A DNA stretch of 64,000 nucleotides from Alicyclobacillus mali (GCF_017329565.1 NZ_JAFMTT010000007.1); one strand, 5' to 3'. Counted from the first letter of the stretch, positions 52,762 through 62,416 are shown. Notes: generated from the letters alone by a model not told the origin. Numbers and translations: made by a program.

Positions 52762-52974
52762 CGTGTGCACCTCCCTTCCGATTGGCTGGCGCTTACCCAT
52801 GTAAACAACCGATTGTTTTGTCTCTCCGGCTGTCAACGCTTACAGATGGGCAGCTCGTCATCATTTATAAGCTACGACAGGCTTGTCTGTCAAAGACATG
52901 CACTGGAAAGGTGGGCAGCAGTGGCACGCCCGGTTCGCTCGAACCATCGGGGGAGGCGCCGGGCGCAGCGCGCG

Positions 52975-54672
52975 TCACCCGCGATATGTCGGGAGGCGCA
53001 CTTCCACGGCGGTGCCGGTGGGCTCTTCGGTGCGCCAGATGTGGATCTCGCCACCATGCTGCTGGACGATTCGGTGCACAACCATCAGACCGAGGCCTGT
53101 CCCCTTCATTTCTGTGTTGTACATCGGCTCGCCGAGGTGTTCGAGCACGGAGTCTGGAATGCCAGGCCCCGTGTCCCGGATGTGAACGGTGGCTTCCGCC
53201 TCAGTGGCGGTGATCCACAGCACCACCCGCCCGTGGGTCTCCGCGGCCGCCTCGATGGCGTTTCGCAGGAGGTGAACCACCATTTGGCGGAGTTGTCCAG
53301 GGTAGCCGAGCACCTGAACCCGCGGCAGTGGGCCGAGATCGAGCGGGACGCCTCGTTCGAGGGCGAGCGGATCGCACACTCCGATGGCGGCGCGGGCCAT
53401 CTCGGCGAGATCGCATGGAATGGGCTTGACGGCCTCGGGCCTGGCGAGGACCATGAGCGAATCGGTCACGTCCTTCATTCGCTCGAGCTCGCCCCAGATA
53501 GCCTCGTATGCGCCGGGCGCGAGTTCGTCGAACTGTGGGCGAAACAATTGCACAAAACCCATTACGGTCGTCAAAGGGTTGCGAAACTCGTGCGCGATGC
53601 TCGCGGCGAGCTGGCCGGCGGCTTCGAGCCGCCCTTCTCGCAGTCGGGTGGCTTCCTTCCGGAGGCGCGGCGCGAGGTCGCGGGCCTGAAGGATGTAGCC
53701 CCCGGCATGGGCGGCGTTCGTGCGGATGGGCGTCAGGCGCAGCGCGACGTCGGCGCGCACGCCGTCGATCTCGAGCGCAAAGTCGTGCTCCTGACCGTCG
53801 GCGCCGATGGGCGTGAAGAGATCGTCAAAGCGGGAGAAGTCTTCGGGTGCGACGAGATCGAACACGGAGCGGCCCAGCAGGGATTCGCGGTCGAGCCCGG
53901 CGGAGGCGAGAAAGCCGGGAGACGCGAAGGTGATCTCGCCGCTCGACGCGGCGACGAGGACGAGATCGGCCGAGTTTTCCGCGATGACGCGGTACGTCTG
54001 GCGCGCCGATTCGCATTCGTCGACGAGCCGCGAGTGAACGCGGGAGATCCAAACGAAGCTGAAAAAGAGCGCCGCGGTGGGCAGCGTGATGGACCAGTCC
54101 GCGTTGCGTGCGGACAGCAGCGATGCGAGCGAGGGGGGAATGATGAGCGCGACTGGGTGAAGGCTGCGGAGTGCCGCAGCCGCCATGCCGAGTCGCCGCA
54201 TGGAACCGTGCAGGCACGTGAGTACGGCGAGGCGCACGAGTTCGAAGAGCATAGCGGCCACGGCGGATCGAAACAGATAGGGGACAAAGAGCGCGCGGTG
54301 CAGCGCGACGTAGGCCGGGACGAGCGCGAGTTGATGCGCGCCGAGCGAGATGAGAAGGTGCCTCACGTGTGCAGCCGTGAGCTTGCCCTCGACGGAACGA
54401 AGGAAAGCCGCTGTGACGCTGAAGAGGATGGCTGTGGTCGCCGCGGCAAAGCCGAGTTGATTGGCGGCCCAGACGTAGCAGAAAGCGGAGGTGGACCACT
54501 GGCGTCCGCCCGGGAGGTGAATCGGAAAAAACTCCAGCACGCACGCGACCGCGATGATCAGCCACAACAGGCTGTGGGTTTGTTGGTACAAGCCCCAGGC
54601 CGCGAGGAAGGGCACAGTGAGTCCCGCGGCCAGGAGGGCGTATGGGTAAGCGCGGCGAAAGTTCAGGTTCAA
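52975..54672 (-). CDS. Orphan membrane sensor kinase with PAS domain, sporulation-kinase type
   Basis: About 565 residues from TTG 54672 (AAAGGAG 11 nt upstream); GTG 54744 is an alternative. Six or seven membrane helices (to about residue 215), then a PAS domain (ENSADLVLVAASSGEITFASPGFL), then His361 in SIAHEFRNPLTTVMGFVQLF, N box LLRNAIEAA and GTGLGLMVV. The H-box closely resembles those of Bacillus Kin kinases that feed Spo0F (HEIRNPLT..KGFLQL). No response regulator is adjacent. Confidence 0.85.
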   Translation of the reverse strand: MNLNFRRAYPYALLAAGLTVPFLAAWGLYQQTHSLLWLIIAVACVLEFFPIHLPGGRQWSTSAFCYVWAANQLGFAAATTAILFSVTAAFLRSVEGKLTAAHVRHLLISLGAHQLALVPAYVALHRALFVPYLFRSAVAAMLFELVRLAVLTCLHGSMRRLGMAAAALRSLHPVALIIPPSLASLLSARNADWSITLPTAALFFSFVWISRVHSRLVDECESARQTYRVIAENSADLVLVAASSGEITFASPGFLASAGLDRESLLGRSVFDLVAPEDFSRFDDLFTPIGADGQEHDFALEIDGVRADVALRLTPIRTNAAHAGGYILQARDLAPRLRKEATRLREGRLEAAGQLAASIAHEFRNPLTTVMGFVQLFRPQFDELAPGAYEAIWGELERMKDVTDSLMVLARPEAVKPIPCDLAEMARAAIGVCDPLALERGVPLDLGPLPRVQVLGYPGQLRQMVVHLLRNAIEAAAETHGRVVLWITATEAEATVHIRDTGPGIPDSVLEHLGEPMYNTEMKGTGLGLMVVHRIVQQHGGEIHIWRTEEPTGTAVEVRLPTYRG

Positions 54673-54924
54673 CGCTGCATGCGCTCCTTTGTACGACGAG
54701 AGGTTGGCCGGATGGGCGGTTGTCGACAAGGTCCCTAAAAGCACAGAAAGAACCGGGACAGAGCCCCGATTCTTCCTCGCTGGTCACGATGTCGAGCGAA
54801 ACCCATGTGCTTGCATGTCGAAGTGTAGCGCATGGGCGGCGCGTTGGAAAGCGCAACATGTCGAATTGACGGGCGCGATGTCGGTTTGAGGACGAAACAG
54901 GTGCTTACCCGGGCCCTCGCTTGC

Positions 54925-56028
54925 CTACGCCCTGCGCGGCATGCGCCACAGGAGCCTGAGCGCGAGCGCAATGGCGCATCCGAGCAGCGTGTCCATCAAA
55001 CGCGCCTCCACGATGGCAGGCGCTCCGAGGCCAGTGCGCCCCGTTTCGGCGATGAGGATGGCGAGCGGCGTGATGAAGATGACGGCGAGGCCGTAGTTTC
55101 GCGGTATAAGGAGTTCGGCGGCGGTTTGCAGGGCGAAGAGCAACAGCGCCAGTTCGATAGGCCGGGGATGGATGCTCAAGACGGCGCCAGCCAGGATCAC
55201 ACCGAAGGCGCTGCCCAACGCGCGCTGAATGGCGCGGTGCAGCGTGCCCATCACCGTCATGCCGACGAGCGTCGCCGCGCAGCCGACGGCCGTCCAATAA
55301 CTGCGCGGGCTGCCGATGGCGTGCGCGACCATGGCAGAGGCGAAGAGGCCGACCGCCATTCGCAGGGCGCCCACGAAGGCGGCATCACTCGGGCGCAGAT
55401 GGTTTTTCAACGTTTGGGCGATCCGTCTCGCGCTCAGCCGACGAAACCGGCTCGCATGTCCATGCGCAGGCTGCGGCCACGCGATGGCGAGGAGAACGGA
55501 CAACGTCCAGGCCACCGAAGCTCCGGCGAGGACGAGCGCTGCAGACGGGGCGATGGAATGGCCGAGCGGCTGTCCGCTGGCGATGGCGGCCGCCATCACG
55601 AAGAAGAAGGGTCCGGGCGGCGCCATGGCGAGGGCGACGGCGACGTAGGTCGCCACGGCTCCGACGCACGCGAGCGCCACCGCGGCCGCGAAGGGACTAG
55701 AGCTCGCGACGGCTCCGACGGCGAACGAGGCTGTGAGGCCGAGGCCGACGGCGGCCAACTTTACGGCGAGCCGAAAGGTGGGCAGGTCCGTCGCATAAAT
55801 GCCGGTGAAGGCCCCGATGGACGCCAGGAGCCCATCCGCTGGGTGGCCGAACAGCGCGCCGAGCGCCACCACGGTAAACAGGCTGAGGCCAGCGGAGAGC
55901 GCTCTGCGCCAGGGCCAGGGCGCCTTGCGCAGGAGGAACGCGTGGTACACGCGCGCTTCGCCCGCATACCGAGCGTCCGTCGAAGACCGGGGCGGCGTCT
56001 GCCGCTGGATGTGTTGCCGAGCGTCCAA
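54925..56028 (-). CDS. FUSC-like membrane protein (aromatic-acid exporter family)
   Basis: 367 residues from TTG 56028 with AGGAGAGG upstream. Two blocks of about four to five hydrophobic helices (GLSLFTVVALGALFGHPADGLLASIGAFTGIYATD ... and RMAVGLFASAMVAHAIGSPRSYWTAVGCAATLVG) give the internal duplication seen in FUSC/YccS-type proteins. Transport of aromatic acids is only a family-level suggestion. It is separated from neighbours by about 180 nt on the left. Confidence 0.7.
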   Translation of the reverse strand: MDARQHIQRQTPPRSSTDARYAGEARVYHAFLLRKAPWPWRRALSAGLSLFTVVALGALFGHPADGLLASIGAFTGIYATDLPTFRLAVKLAAVGLGLTASFAVGAVASSSPFAAAVALACVGAVATYVAVALAMAPPGPFFFVMAAAIASGQPLGHSIAPSAALVLAGASVAWTLSVLLAIAWPQPAHGHASRFRRLSARRIAQTLKNHLRPSDAAFVGALRMAVGLFASAMVAHAIGSPRSYWTAVGCAATLVGMTVMGTLHRAIQRALGSAFGVILAGAVLSIHPRPIELALLLFALQTAAELLIPRNYGLAVIFITPLAILIAETGRTGLGAPAIVEARLMDTLLGCAIALALRLLWRMPRRA

Positions 56029-56177
56029 TGCCGTCCTCTCCTTTCCAGCCTGGCACATGGCGCCGACTGCGCCATGTGCCTCCGCGCGAAGAATCTCTAC
56101 TTATGATTTTCGCCGAAGGCTGGAGAAAAGGGCGCATCGTGAAAGCGGTTTGAGGTTGACATTTCGGTGAACAGCCG

Positions 56178-57377
56178 TCAGGGGCGGCGCATTTCGTAGG
56201 GCCGCCCCTTCCAGTGATCGCCCGTGCGGAGCCAGAACCGTCTGGCGGAATCGAGGGTCATGAGCGTGTACAGGAAGCCTGCCAAGGGAAGCAGGGCGGA
56301 TCGCGCGGGAGATAGGTGATACCAGCGCAGCATCGGCACGAAGGTCGCGGCGAGGATGGCGTATGCGGCTCCGCCGAGGCACAAAGCGGCGAGGCTTCCC
56401 GGCGAACCCAGCCCTAGGCCCACCAGGCCGGCGATGGTGGCGATGGGCGGGACGGCGTACAAGAGCAGCATCCCGAGGGCGGTGCCCACGAGGAGCCAGG
56501 CGGAGAACCGCAGTTGCACGAACGCGGTGCGCGCGATCATCCGCCAGATCTCGCCGAGCGTTCCGTACGCGCGCACGCTCACCACGTCGTCGCCAAGCCC
56601 GAGCCAGAGCCGCCCGCCGCGATGTGCCACGAGCCGCGCCAGCGAACAGTCGTCGATCACGGCGTCGCGAATCGCCTCAAGTCCCGGGGGCGTGGGCAGC
56701 AGACGGCGCCGGACGAGCACGCATCCGCCTGCCGCGGCCGCGGTCCTTCGCCGGGGATGAGACACCCACGCGAACGGATACAGCTTCGAGAAGAAGTACA
56801 CGAACGCTGGTATGAGGAGCTTCTCCCACCCGCTCTCGGCGCGAAGCCGCACCATGAGTGAGACCAGATCCAACCCGTCTCGCTCGGCCCGCGCCACAAG
56901 GGCCTGGACGCTGGTTGGGGGGTGCGAGATGTCGGCATCCGTCAACAGCACGTGCGTCGCATCCTCCGGCACGCACCTGAGCCCGTTCTGCATGGTCCAC
57001 ACTTTGCCCGCCCAGCCAGGCGGAAGCGCCTCTGCGCGCACCACGCGCAGCCGGTCCGCAAGGCCAAGTTCCGCAGCAATGCGGGCCGCCACCTCGGCCG
57101 TGCCGTCCGTGCTGTGATCGTCCACGAGTATGACGTGGAACTCGCCGGCGTACGCCTGCGAGAGGAGCGCCGGAAGCGTCCTCGGCAGGACATCCGCCTC
57201 GTTTCGCGCGGGCACCACGGCCCACACGGTCGGCCACTCGCGCAAAGCCTGCCCGGCGTTTGCCGCTTCCTTCGCTGTGTTCATGGAAAGGTGGGTGCGC
57301 CAATAAAAGCCGCGCGCGAGAAACAAGAACAACCACGCCGCGAGGCTCAGGGCTGCCGTCCACGCCAGCGCCATCAA
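56178..57377 (-). CDS. Hopanoid-type family 2 glycosyltransferase (HpnB-like)
   Basis: About 399 residues from TTG 57377 (AAGGAG 9 nt upstream; ATG 57374 is possible). N-terminal helix, then GT2 core: WAVVPARNEADVLPRTLPALLSQ, VILVDDHSTDGTAEVA, TDADISHPP (DxD) and IDDCSLARLVA (ED-type acceptor motif), then three to four C-terminal helices. This layout matches HpnB, the hopene-associated glycosyltransferase. Hopanoids are abundant in Alicyclobacillus, which supports the call; direct substrate not shown. Confidence 0.82.
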   Translation of the reverse strand: MMALAWTAALSLAAWLFLFLARGFYWRTHLSMNTAKEAANAGQALREWPTVWAVVPARNEADVLPRTLPALLSQAYAGEFHVILVDDHSTDGTAEVAARIAAELGLADRLRVVRAEALPPGWAGKVWTMQNGLRCVPEDATHVLLTDADISHPPTSVQALVARAERDGLDLVSLMVRLRAESGWEKLLIPAFVYFFSKLYPFAWVSHPRRRTAAAAGGCVLVRRRLLPTPPGLEAIRDAVIDDCSLARLVAHRGGRLWLGLGDDVVSVRAYGTLGEIWRMIARTAFVQLRFSAWLLVGTALGMLLLYAVPPIATIAGLVGLGLGSPGSLAALCLGGAAYAILAATFVPMLRWYHLSPARSALLPLAGFLYTLMTLDSARRFWLRTGDHWKGRPYEMRRP

Positions 57378-57426
57378 GGGGCAACGCTCCTTCCATCGCG
57401 GCATCGCCGCGTTGTCCAATGAAGCC

Positions 57427-57455
57427 TGTACAATTGCCGTTCGACTCAGTATACT
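57427..57455 (+). promoter_or_regulatory. Putative promoter of the HTH-guanylate kinase/kinase operon
   Basis: TGTACA (57427-57432), 17-bp spacer, TATACT (57450-57455). It lies just upstream of the fusion gene and is divergent from the glycosyltransferase gene. Confidence 0.5.
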
Positions 57456-57481
57456 GATTAGAAACTTGCCTGCGGGGATGG

Positions 57482-58276
57482 ATGCCCGTGAGTCAAATTC
57501 GCTTTCACCTCGATCGGCTCCTTCACGAGCGTCAGTGGAAGATACCCGATCTGGTGAAACGGTCCGGTGTGAACAAAAACACCCTGTACGCCCTGAAGAA
57601 GAACGCCATCGCCCGCGTGGATCTCCGGGTGTTGGAGCGCATCTGCGATGCGCTCTCGTGCAAGCTATCGGATCTCATGACCTACGAACCAGAGGGGGAG
57701 ACGCATACGAAGGGCCTGCTCTTCATTCTGTCCGGTCCATCCGGGGCAGGGAAAAACACGCTCATCAACGCGCTCCGGGATCGGTACGATCTCGGCCTCA
57801 CTTTTATCCCTTCGTTCTCCACAAGGCCTATGCGGGCCGGCGAGACGAACGGAAATCCTTACTACTTTGTGTCGCGCGAAGAGTTCATGCGCATGGCCGA
57901 GCGGGGTGAATTCCTTGAGTACGAGACTATTCACGGCAACCTGTACGGCACGCATCTCCTGAGCTATGAGCGCGCCCTGAATGAAGGCCGCGTCATCATC
58001 AAGGACATCGACGTGAACGGCGCGCTCAACATGAAGCGCGTGTTTGGCGATCGCGTCATTCTGATCTACGTCCGCCCGACTTGCCTCGATGACCTCGAGG
58101 GAAGACTTCACCACCGCGGCGACAAAGAGGAAGACATCCGCGTCCGGATGCAGCGTCTCAAATACGAGGAGTCGCTGTCGGATCAGTTCGATTTCCTCAT
58201 CTTCAACGATGACGTCGCCACCGCCACGGCGGAACTCGCCCACATCATTCGCACCTGTACGCGAAAGCACGCGTAA
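57482..58276 (+). CDS. HTH domain fused to a guanylate-kinase-like domain
   Basis: 264 residues. Residues 5-68 are an XRE/HTH_26-type DNA-binding domain (WKIPDLVKRSGVNKNTLYAL ... DLRVLERICDALSCKLSDLM). Residues 77-260 align throughout with guanylate kinase: P-loop GPSGAGKN (85-92), SFSTRPMRAGE (GMP phosphate Arg), EFLEYETIHGNLYGT (GMP base), KDIDVNGA and RLHHRGDKEEDIRVRM. Two departures: Asn92 replaces the usual P-loop Ser, and YGTH replaces YGTS. A nucleotide-sensing regulator or a regulated GMP kinase are both possible. I know no described member. A sensor kinase gene follows 12 nt later. Confidence 0.85.
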   Translation: MPVSQIRFHLDRLLHERQWKIPDLVKRSGVNKNTLYALKKNAIARVDLRVLERICDALSCKLSDLMTYEPEGETHTKGLLFILSGPSGAGKNTLINALRDRYDLGLTFIPSFSTRPMRAGETNGNPYYFVSREEFMRMAERGEFLEYETIHGNLYGTHLLSYERALNEGRVIIKDIDVNGALNMKRVFGDRVILIYVRPTCLDDLEGRLHHRGDKEEDIRVRMQRLKYEESLSDQFDFLIFNDDVATATAELAHIIRTCTRKHA

Positions 58277-58288
58277 AGGCGGGACAGA

Positions 58289-60244
58289 ATGCAGGTGAAC
58301 GCTCATCCCCGCGTGCGCTTCTCGCTGCGCTACAAGATCATCGCCATCCTCTTTGGCGCCATGCTCGTGGTGCTTGCCCTCGGCGGGACGCTGTTTTACA
58401 GCGTCGCTCGGCAGCAGATGCTTAAGAGCGCGGACAAGCAGGCCGAACTCCTCGCACAACAGATTGAGCTCGAGGTCGAGTCGAGCGAGGCAGGGCAAGC
58501 CTACATCGACAATCTGCTCGGCAACGAGCTTCGGATAGCCTCCATCGCGATTGAAAAGCAACTCCCGCCCCACTGGCGGGACGTGACCAACGAACAACTG
58601 CGCCAGTTATCCGCAGAGCTCGGGGTGAGCGGCATCACGCTTCTCGCCCCCACCGCGGACGACATTGTCGGCGTGCGCTCGTCGGATCCGCGCGAGATTG
58701 GCCTTTCCACCCGCGGCATGGGCAAATGGTACATCGCCTTCCGCGATTTGCTCGCCGGCCGGCCCCAGGCGTCCACGTATGGCACCGCGGAGAAAAACTA
58801 CTGGTCCGGGCCCTTCGCCAACGCCGCCTCCGATCCGTCCAAGGTCGACAAGTGGGGCTACTACTATGATGGCACCACGGACTACATCATCGATCCGTTT
58901 TACGTCCAGACGTCCATTCCCGGCTACGAACAGGTGGTCAGCGTCAACAGCACCATCCTCCACGTCCTGGCGACCGAGCCCGACATCCTGTCCATCGCCG
59001 TGTTGAATAAGACGTTTGCCGAAAAACCCATCCGTTACTCGTACAAGGGCGTTTCATGGATCGACGTCGCCAATCAGCCCGTTATGTACGGCGCCTATCG
59101 CTATGCCGATCACGACCTCGACGTCAAGCTCAAAGACCGCGCTTTGTCCACGGGCCACATGCAGACCGCCCTCGATCGCGTCGGCGGCACGACGGTGATG
59201 AAGGCGTTCATCCCGGAGTCGGAGCAGGGCAGCCAATACGTCGTCGAAATTGTGATGAACTACCGCCTCATCACGGCACAACTGGCGGGTCTTCTGCACG
59301 ACATGGCCATTCTGGGGGGCGCGCTCCTCGTGCTCACTGCGGTGCTCTCGTTCGTAGGCGCGGAACTCATCACGCGCCCGCTCAGGCGGATCACCGAGGC
59401 CGTGGACGAGATCGCCGACAGGAATTTCGCCACGCACGTGGACGTGGCGCGTTCGGACGAGATTGGCGTGCTCGCCGCGCACGTCAACGAGATGTCGGAG
59501 AAGCTGGTGGAGTACCTGCGCGAACTGACTCGCCGCGAGCGCGGCAGGGGTGTGGATTACTTGGTGATGGCGACGCAGGCGCTCGTACACGAGCTGGGCA
59601 CGCCGCTCGCCGCCATTCGGCAGATGTCGGAGCTCTTGCCGAGGCTCGAGCCGAACCTCGGACAGAAAGCGCGCGAAATCCTCGAGCGGATGCGATCCGC
59701 CTCGGAATACGCGAACCGCATAGCACGCGACTTCACGGCGTTTTTGCGCAACGGCATGCTGACCGTGAGGCGCCGCGACGTGGTGCGGCTGGTGTCGGAC
59801 GCTGTCGGCCTGTGTTCTTCCATGGCTCAGGCCCGCCACGTCAAGCTCTCGTTCCGGAATGAGACGGGCCAGCGGCACGTGTACCTCGAGGTGGACGAGG
59901 ATAAGCTGTTCGGCGCCATCGTGAACCTGGTGAGAAACGCCATCGATGCCATCCCGGACGATCGCGCCCGCCGGGAGGTCGCGGTCACGGTGCGAATCGA
60001 AGAGGAGGAGCTGCACATCGACGTGATCGACACAGGCGTCGGGATTCCCCGGGAACGATGGGATCAGATCTTCGTGCCGTACAGCTCCACGAAGAAGAGC
60101 GGGCTGGGCCTTGGGCTCACGTTCTGCGGCCTCATCGCCATCGCCCACGGCGGCACGGTGGGTGTGGTCCAGTCCAGCCCTCAGGGTACGCACATCCGCA
60201 TGCGCCTGCCATTGAAACATGAGCCGATTCAGGTGGATGCGTAG
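58289..60244 (+). CDS. Sensor histidine kinase with large extracellular domain
   Basis: 651 residues, 12 nt after the HTH-guanylate kinase gene. Signal helix (about 15-37), an extracellular region of about 290 residues (Cache-like by layout), second helix (about 335-360), HAMP (LITRPLRRITEAVDEIADRNF), then His434 in ALVHELGTPLAAIRQMSELL, N box NLVRNAIDAI, G1 DTGVGIP and GLGLGLTFCG. It has no adjacent response regulator; its operon partner is the HTH-nucleotide kinase. It overlaps the convergent transglutaminase gene by 16 nt. Confidence 0.9.
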   Translation: MQVNAHPRVRFSLRYKIIAILFGAMLVVLALGGTLFYSVARQQMLKSADKQAELLAQQIELEVESSEAGQAYIDNLLGNELRIASIAIEKQLPPHWRDVTNEQLRQLSAELGVSGITLLAPTADDIVGVRSSDPREIGLSTRGMGKWYIAFRDLLAGRPQASTYGTAEKNYWSGPFANAASDPSKVDKWGYYYDGTTDYIIDPFYVQTSIPGYEQVVSVNSTILHVLATEPDILSIAVLNKTFAEKPIRYSYKGVSWIDVANQPVMYGAYRYADHDLDVKLKDRALSTGHMQTALDRVGGTTVMKAFIPESEQGSQYVVEIVMNYRLITAQLAGLLHDMAILGGALLVLTAVLSFVGAELITRPLRRITEAVDEIADRNFATHVDVARSDEIGVLAAHVNEMSEKLVEYLRELTRRERGRGVDYLVMATQALVHELGTPLAAIRQMSELLPRLEPNLGQKAREILERMRSASEYANRIARDFTAFLRNGMLTVRRRDVVRLVSDAVGLCSSMAQARHVKLSFRNETGQRHVYLEVDEDKLFGAIVNLVRNAIDAIPDDRARREVAVTVRIEEEELHIDVIDTGVGIPRERWDQIFVPYSSTKKSGLGLGLTFCGLIAIAHGGTVGVVQSSPQGTHIRMRLPLKHEPIQVDA

Positions 60245-61350
60245 ATGGTGATGCGCGTCGTGAGCCTGTGCGTCTGGTCGAAAGCGGCGGGAGGCACGTC
60301 AAACCACGCGTCCTGGCTGGAGCCCCAGGTGGTGTCCACCAGGATGTACCGGCCTTGGTCTGGGATCCACACCTCATTCCACGCGTGGGACCCTTCCACG
60401 CCGCCGGTCACCGCCACGCCCTCGTCGATCCGCACGGTCAGGCCAACGGCGTGCGCCATATCCGCATAGAGAAGCGCGTAGTCCGCACACACGCCCTTCC
60501 CGGTCTCCAGCGTGGTGAGCGGGGACTGAGCGTCCCATTTGCCATCGTAGACGTAGTCGTCGTATTTCTTCCAGTCGTAGTGAACGTGGTGAATCTCCCA
60601 CTCGTACAAGGCGCGCGCCTTGGCGTACGGAGAGGTTATGCCGCGCGTGATGGCAAGGGCTTTTTCCGCCACCGGTTTTGGGACGACGAGAATGCCGGTT
60701 TCCTCCCCAGGGCCGGTGGGCACGACGAACAGGGAGATGTCGGCTGCCACGCTCTGCGCCGCGCCTTTGGCGAGAACGGGCATTTCCCGCTCGGCAATGG
60801 GGCGAAGCCACGGCGTGTACACGTGATTCGACAGCCAGCGGTAGGCGGGCGACGCCTGGGAGGCTTGCGCAAGGGCTGGCGCGGACACGTATTGCAGCGC
60901 GAGAAACAGGCAGGCGCCGACCGCCGCCGCGCGGAAGGCGCCGAGCGCGCCGCCCACCACCAATCCTCCGGCGCGGCTCATGGTACGCACGCGTCCTCGC
61001 GGGCGGATCCACCGGGCGCCGAGCGGCGCGAGCAGCGCCCCGATGGCGGACGCGACGATGAGATAGGCCGCGAGGAACACAATCCAGTTGCACAGCCTCG
61101 GAGACTGTTGCCAAAACGCGGCAAGATGGGCTAGCCAGCCTGGCACGGACGCGCGCTGGCCATCCTGCAGCACGAAGTTGCGGACGTAACGGCTGATTGC
61201 GACGGCGGCTGCGGACGAGGCGGCAACCTCGGCGACAAAGGCCGCTGTTTGCACAAACCTCCGCGATTCGCGCTCGAATCCGCGTCGAAAGCCCGCCAAG
61301 GCCGAGAGGGCCACCACTCCCCACAGCACCCAGTCCAGCCAATCCTTCAC
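60229..61350 (-). CDS. CvpA-like membrane domain fused to a transglutaminase-like protease domain
   Basis: 373 residues from GTG 61350 (GGAGG upstream). Residues 1-165 hold four hydrophobic segments with the CvpA pattern (DWVLWGVVALSALAGFRRGFERE ... SRAGGLVVGGALGAFRAA). Residues about 230-370 are a transglutaminase core: Cys288 in GKGVCADYALLY, His near 322 in EGSHAWNEVW and Asp near 340 in VDTTWG. The active triad is intact. The catalytic part probably faces outside. The fusion is unusual; its 3' end overlaps the convergent kinase gene. Confidence 0.8.
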   Translation of the reverse strand: MKDWLDWVLWGVVALSALAGFRRGFERESRRFVQTAAFVAEVAASSAAAVAISRYVRNFVLQDGQRASVPGWLAHLAAFWQQSPRLCNWIVFLAAYLIVASAIGALLAPLGARWIRPRGRVRTMSRAGGLVVGGALGAFRAAAVGACLFLALQYVSAPALAQASQASPAYRWLSNHVYTPWLRPIAEREMPVLAKGAAQSVAADISLFVVPTGPGEETGILVVPKPVAEKALAITRGITSPYAKARALYEWEIHHVHYDWKKYDDYVYDGKWDAQSPLTTLETGKGVCADYALLYADMAHAVGLTVRIDEGVAVTGGVEGSHAWNEVWIPDQGRYILVDTTWGSSQDAWFDVPPAAFDQTHRLTTRITIYAST

Positions 61351-61438
61351 CGGAACACCTCCAGTTCTTCAGTCTATCCCGTTTCACGCCGTTGGAGTAG
61401 TATGAAGAATAGACATTGGCAGGCGCGGAGGGATGCGT

Positions 61439-62371
61439 GTGGCATGGACGGCGGATCAGATTCCGAATCTCAAGGGGAAGTGGGCCGTCATCACGGGAGC
61501 AAACAGCGGCATCGGGTGGCAGGCGGCGCGCTGGCTGGCGAAGCGGGGGGCCCGCGTCACGCTCGCGGTACGCAACCGCGGGCGCGGCGACGACGCCAAG
61601 GCCCGCATCCTGGCGGAGGTGCCGAGCGCCGAGATGGACGTGCGCCTGCTGGATTTGGCCGATCTCGACAGCGTCCGGTCGTTCGTCGAGGCGCTCGTGG
61701 CGGACGGCCAGCCGCTCGACCTGCTGATCAACAACGCGGGCGTGATGGCCACATCCTACGGCACCACGCGCCAGGGCTACGAGCTGCAGTTTGGCACCAA
61801 TCACCTCGGACATTTCGCCCTCACGCTGCAACTCCTCCCGATTCTCGCCGGGACGACGGGCGCGCGCGTGGTGACCGTGAGCAGCATGGCGCATCAGATG
61901 GCAAAGCGCCTGGATCTCGCGTACGTGCGCAGTGGCGGGCGCTACCGGCGATTCGAGAGCTACGCGCAGAGCAAGCTCGCGAATCTCCTCTTCGCCTACG
62001 AGCTTGACCGGCGCCTGAAGCAACGAGGACTCCCCTTGAAGAGCATCGCCTGTCATCCGGGTTTTGCCGCGACGTCGCTCGTCGAAAACGGCATGCTGAA
62101 GGGCGCCTGGGCAAGGCCGCTGGCTCGGGTGGTGAACCGATTTGCCCAGCCGAGCGAGATGGGCGCGCTCCCCACGCTGTACGCCGCCACGCATCCGGAC
62201 CTCGCAGGCGGCGAGTACATCGGCCCCGACCGGGGATCTCGAGGCTATCCCGTCGTCGTGTCCTCGTCTCCCGCTTCACGCGATCTCGCCGCAGCGCGCG
62301 AGCTTTGGAGCGCCTCGCTCGAGATGACGGGCATTCCGCGCGACGCCTGGTACGCGCTCGAGGACGCGTGA
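61439..62371 (+). CDS. SDR oxidoreductase, retinol dehydrogenase-like
   Basis: 310 residues from GTG 61439, chosen because GGAGG lies 7 nt before it whereas ATG 61433 abuts it. VITGANSGIGWQAARWLA binds NADP, NNAGVM is conserved, and VSSMAHQ with YAQSKLANLLFAYEL supply Ser, Tyr and Lys. Length and motifs fit the retinol-dehydrogenase/protochlorophyllide-reductase-like SDR group. Divergent from the transglutaminase gene. Substrate unknown. Confidence 0.87.
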   Translation: MAWTADQIPNLKGKWAVITGANSGIGWQAARWLAKRGARVTLAVRNRGRGDDAKARILAEVPSAEMDVRLLDLADLDSVRSFVEALVADGQPLDLLINNAGVMATSYGTTRQGYELQFGTNHLGHFALTLQLLPILAGTTGARVVTVSSMAHQMAKRLDLAYVRSGGRYRRFESYAQSKLANLLFAYELDRRLKQRGLPLKSIACHPGFAATSLVENGMLKGAWARPLARVVNRFAQPSEMGALPTLYAATHPDLAGGEYIGPDRGSRGYPVVVSSSPASRDLAAARELWSASLEMTGIPRDAWYALEDA

Positions 62372-62416
62372 ATCCGCGCCATCGCGCGCTCCCGGGCTTC
62401 AGAAAGAGGGGTAGAC

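Noticed and set aside
51760..54738. 992-codon open frame opposite the symporter and sensor kinase
   Set aside because: Spans three real genes in antisense and reads as low-complexity charged sequence.
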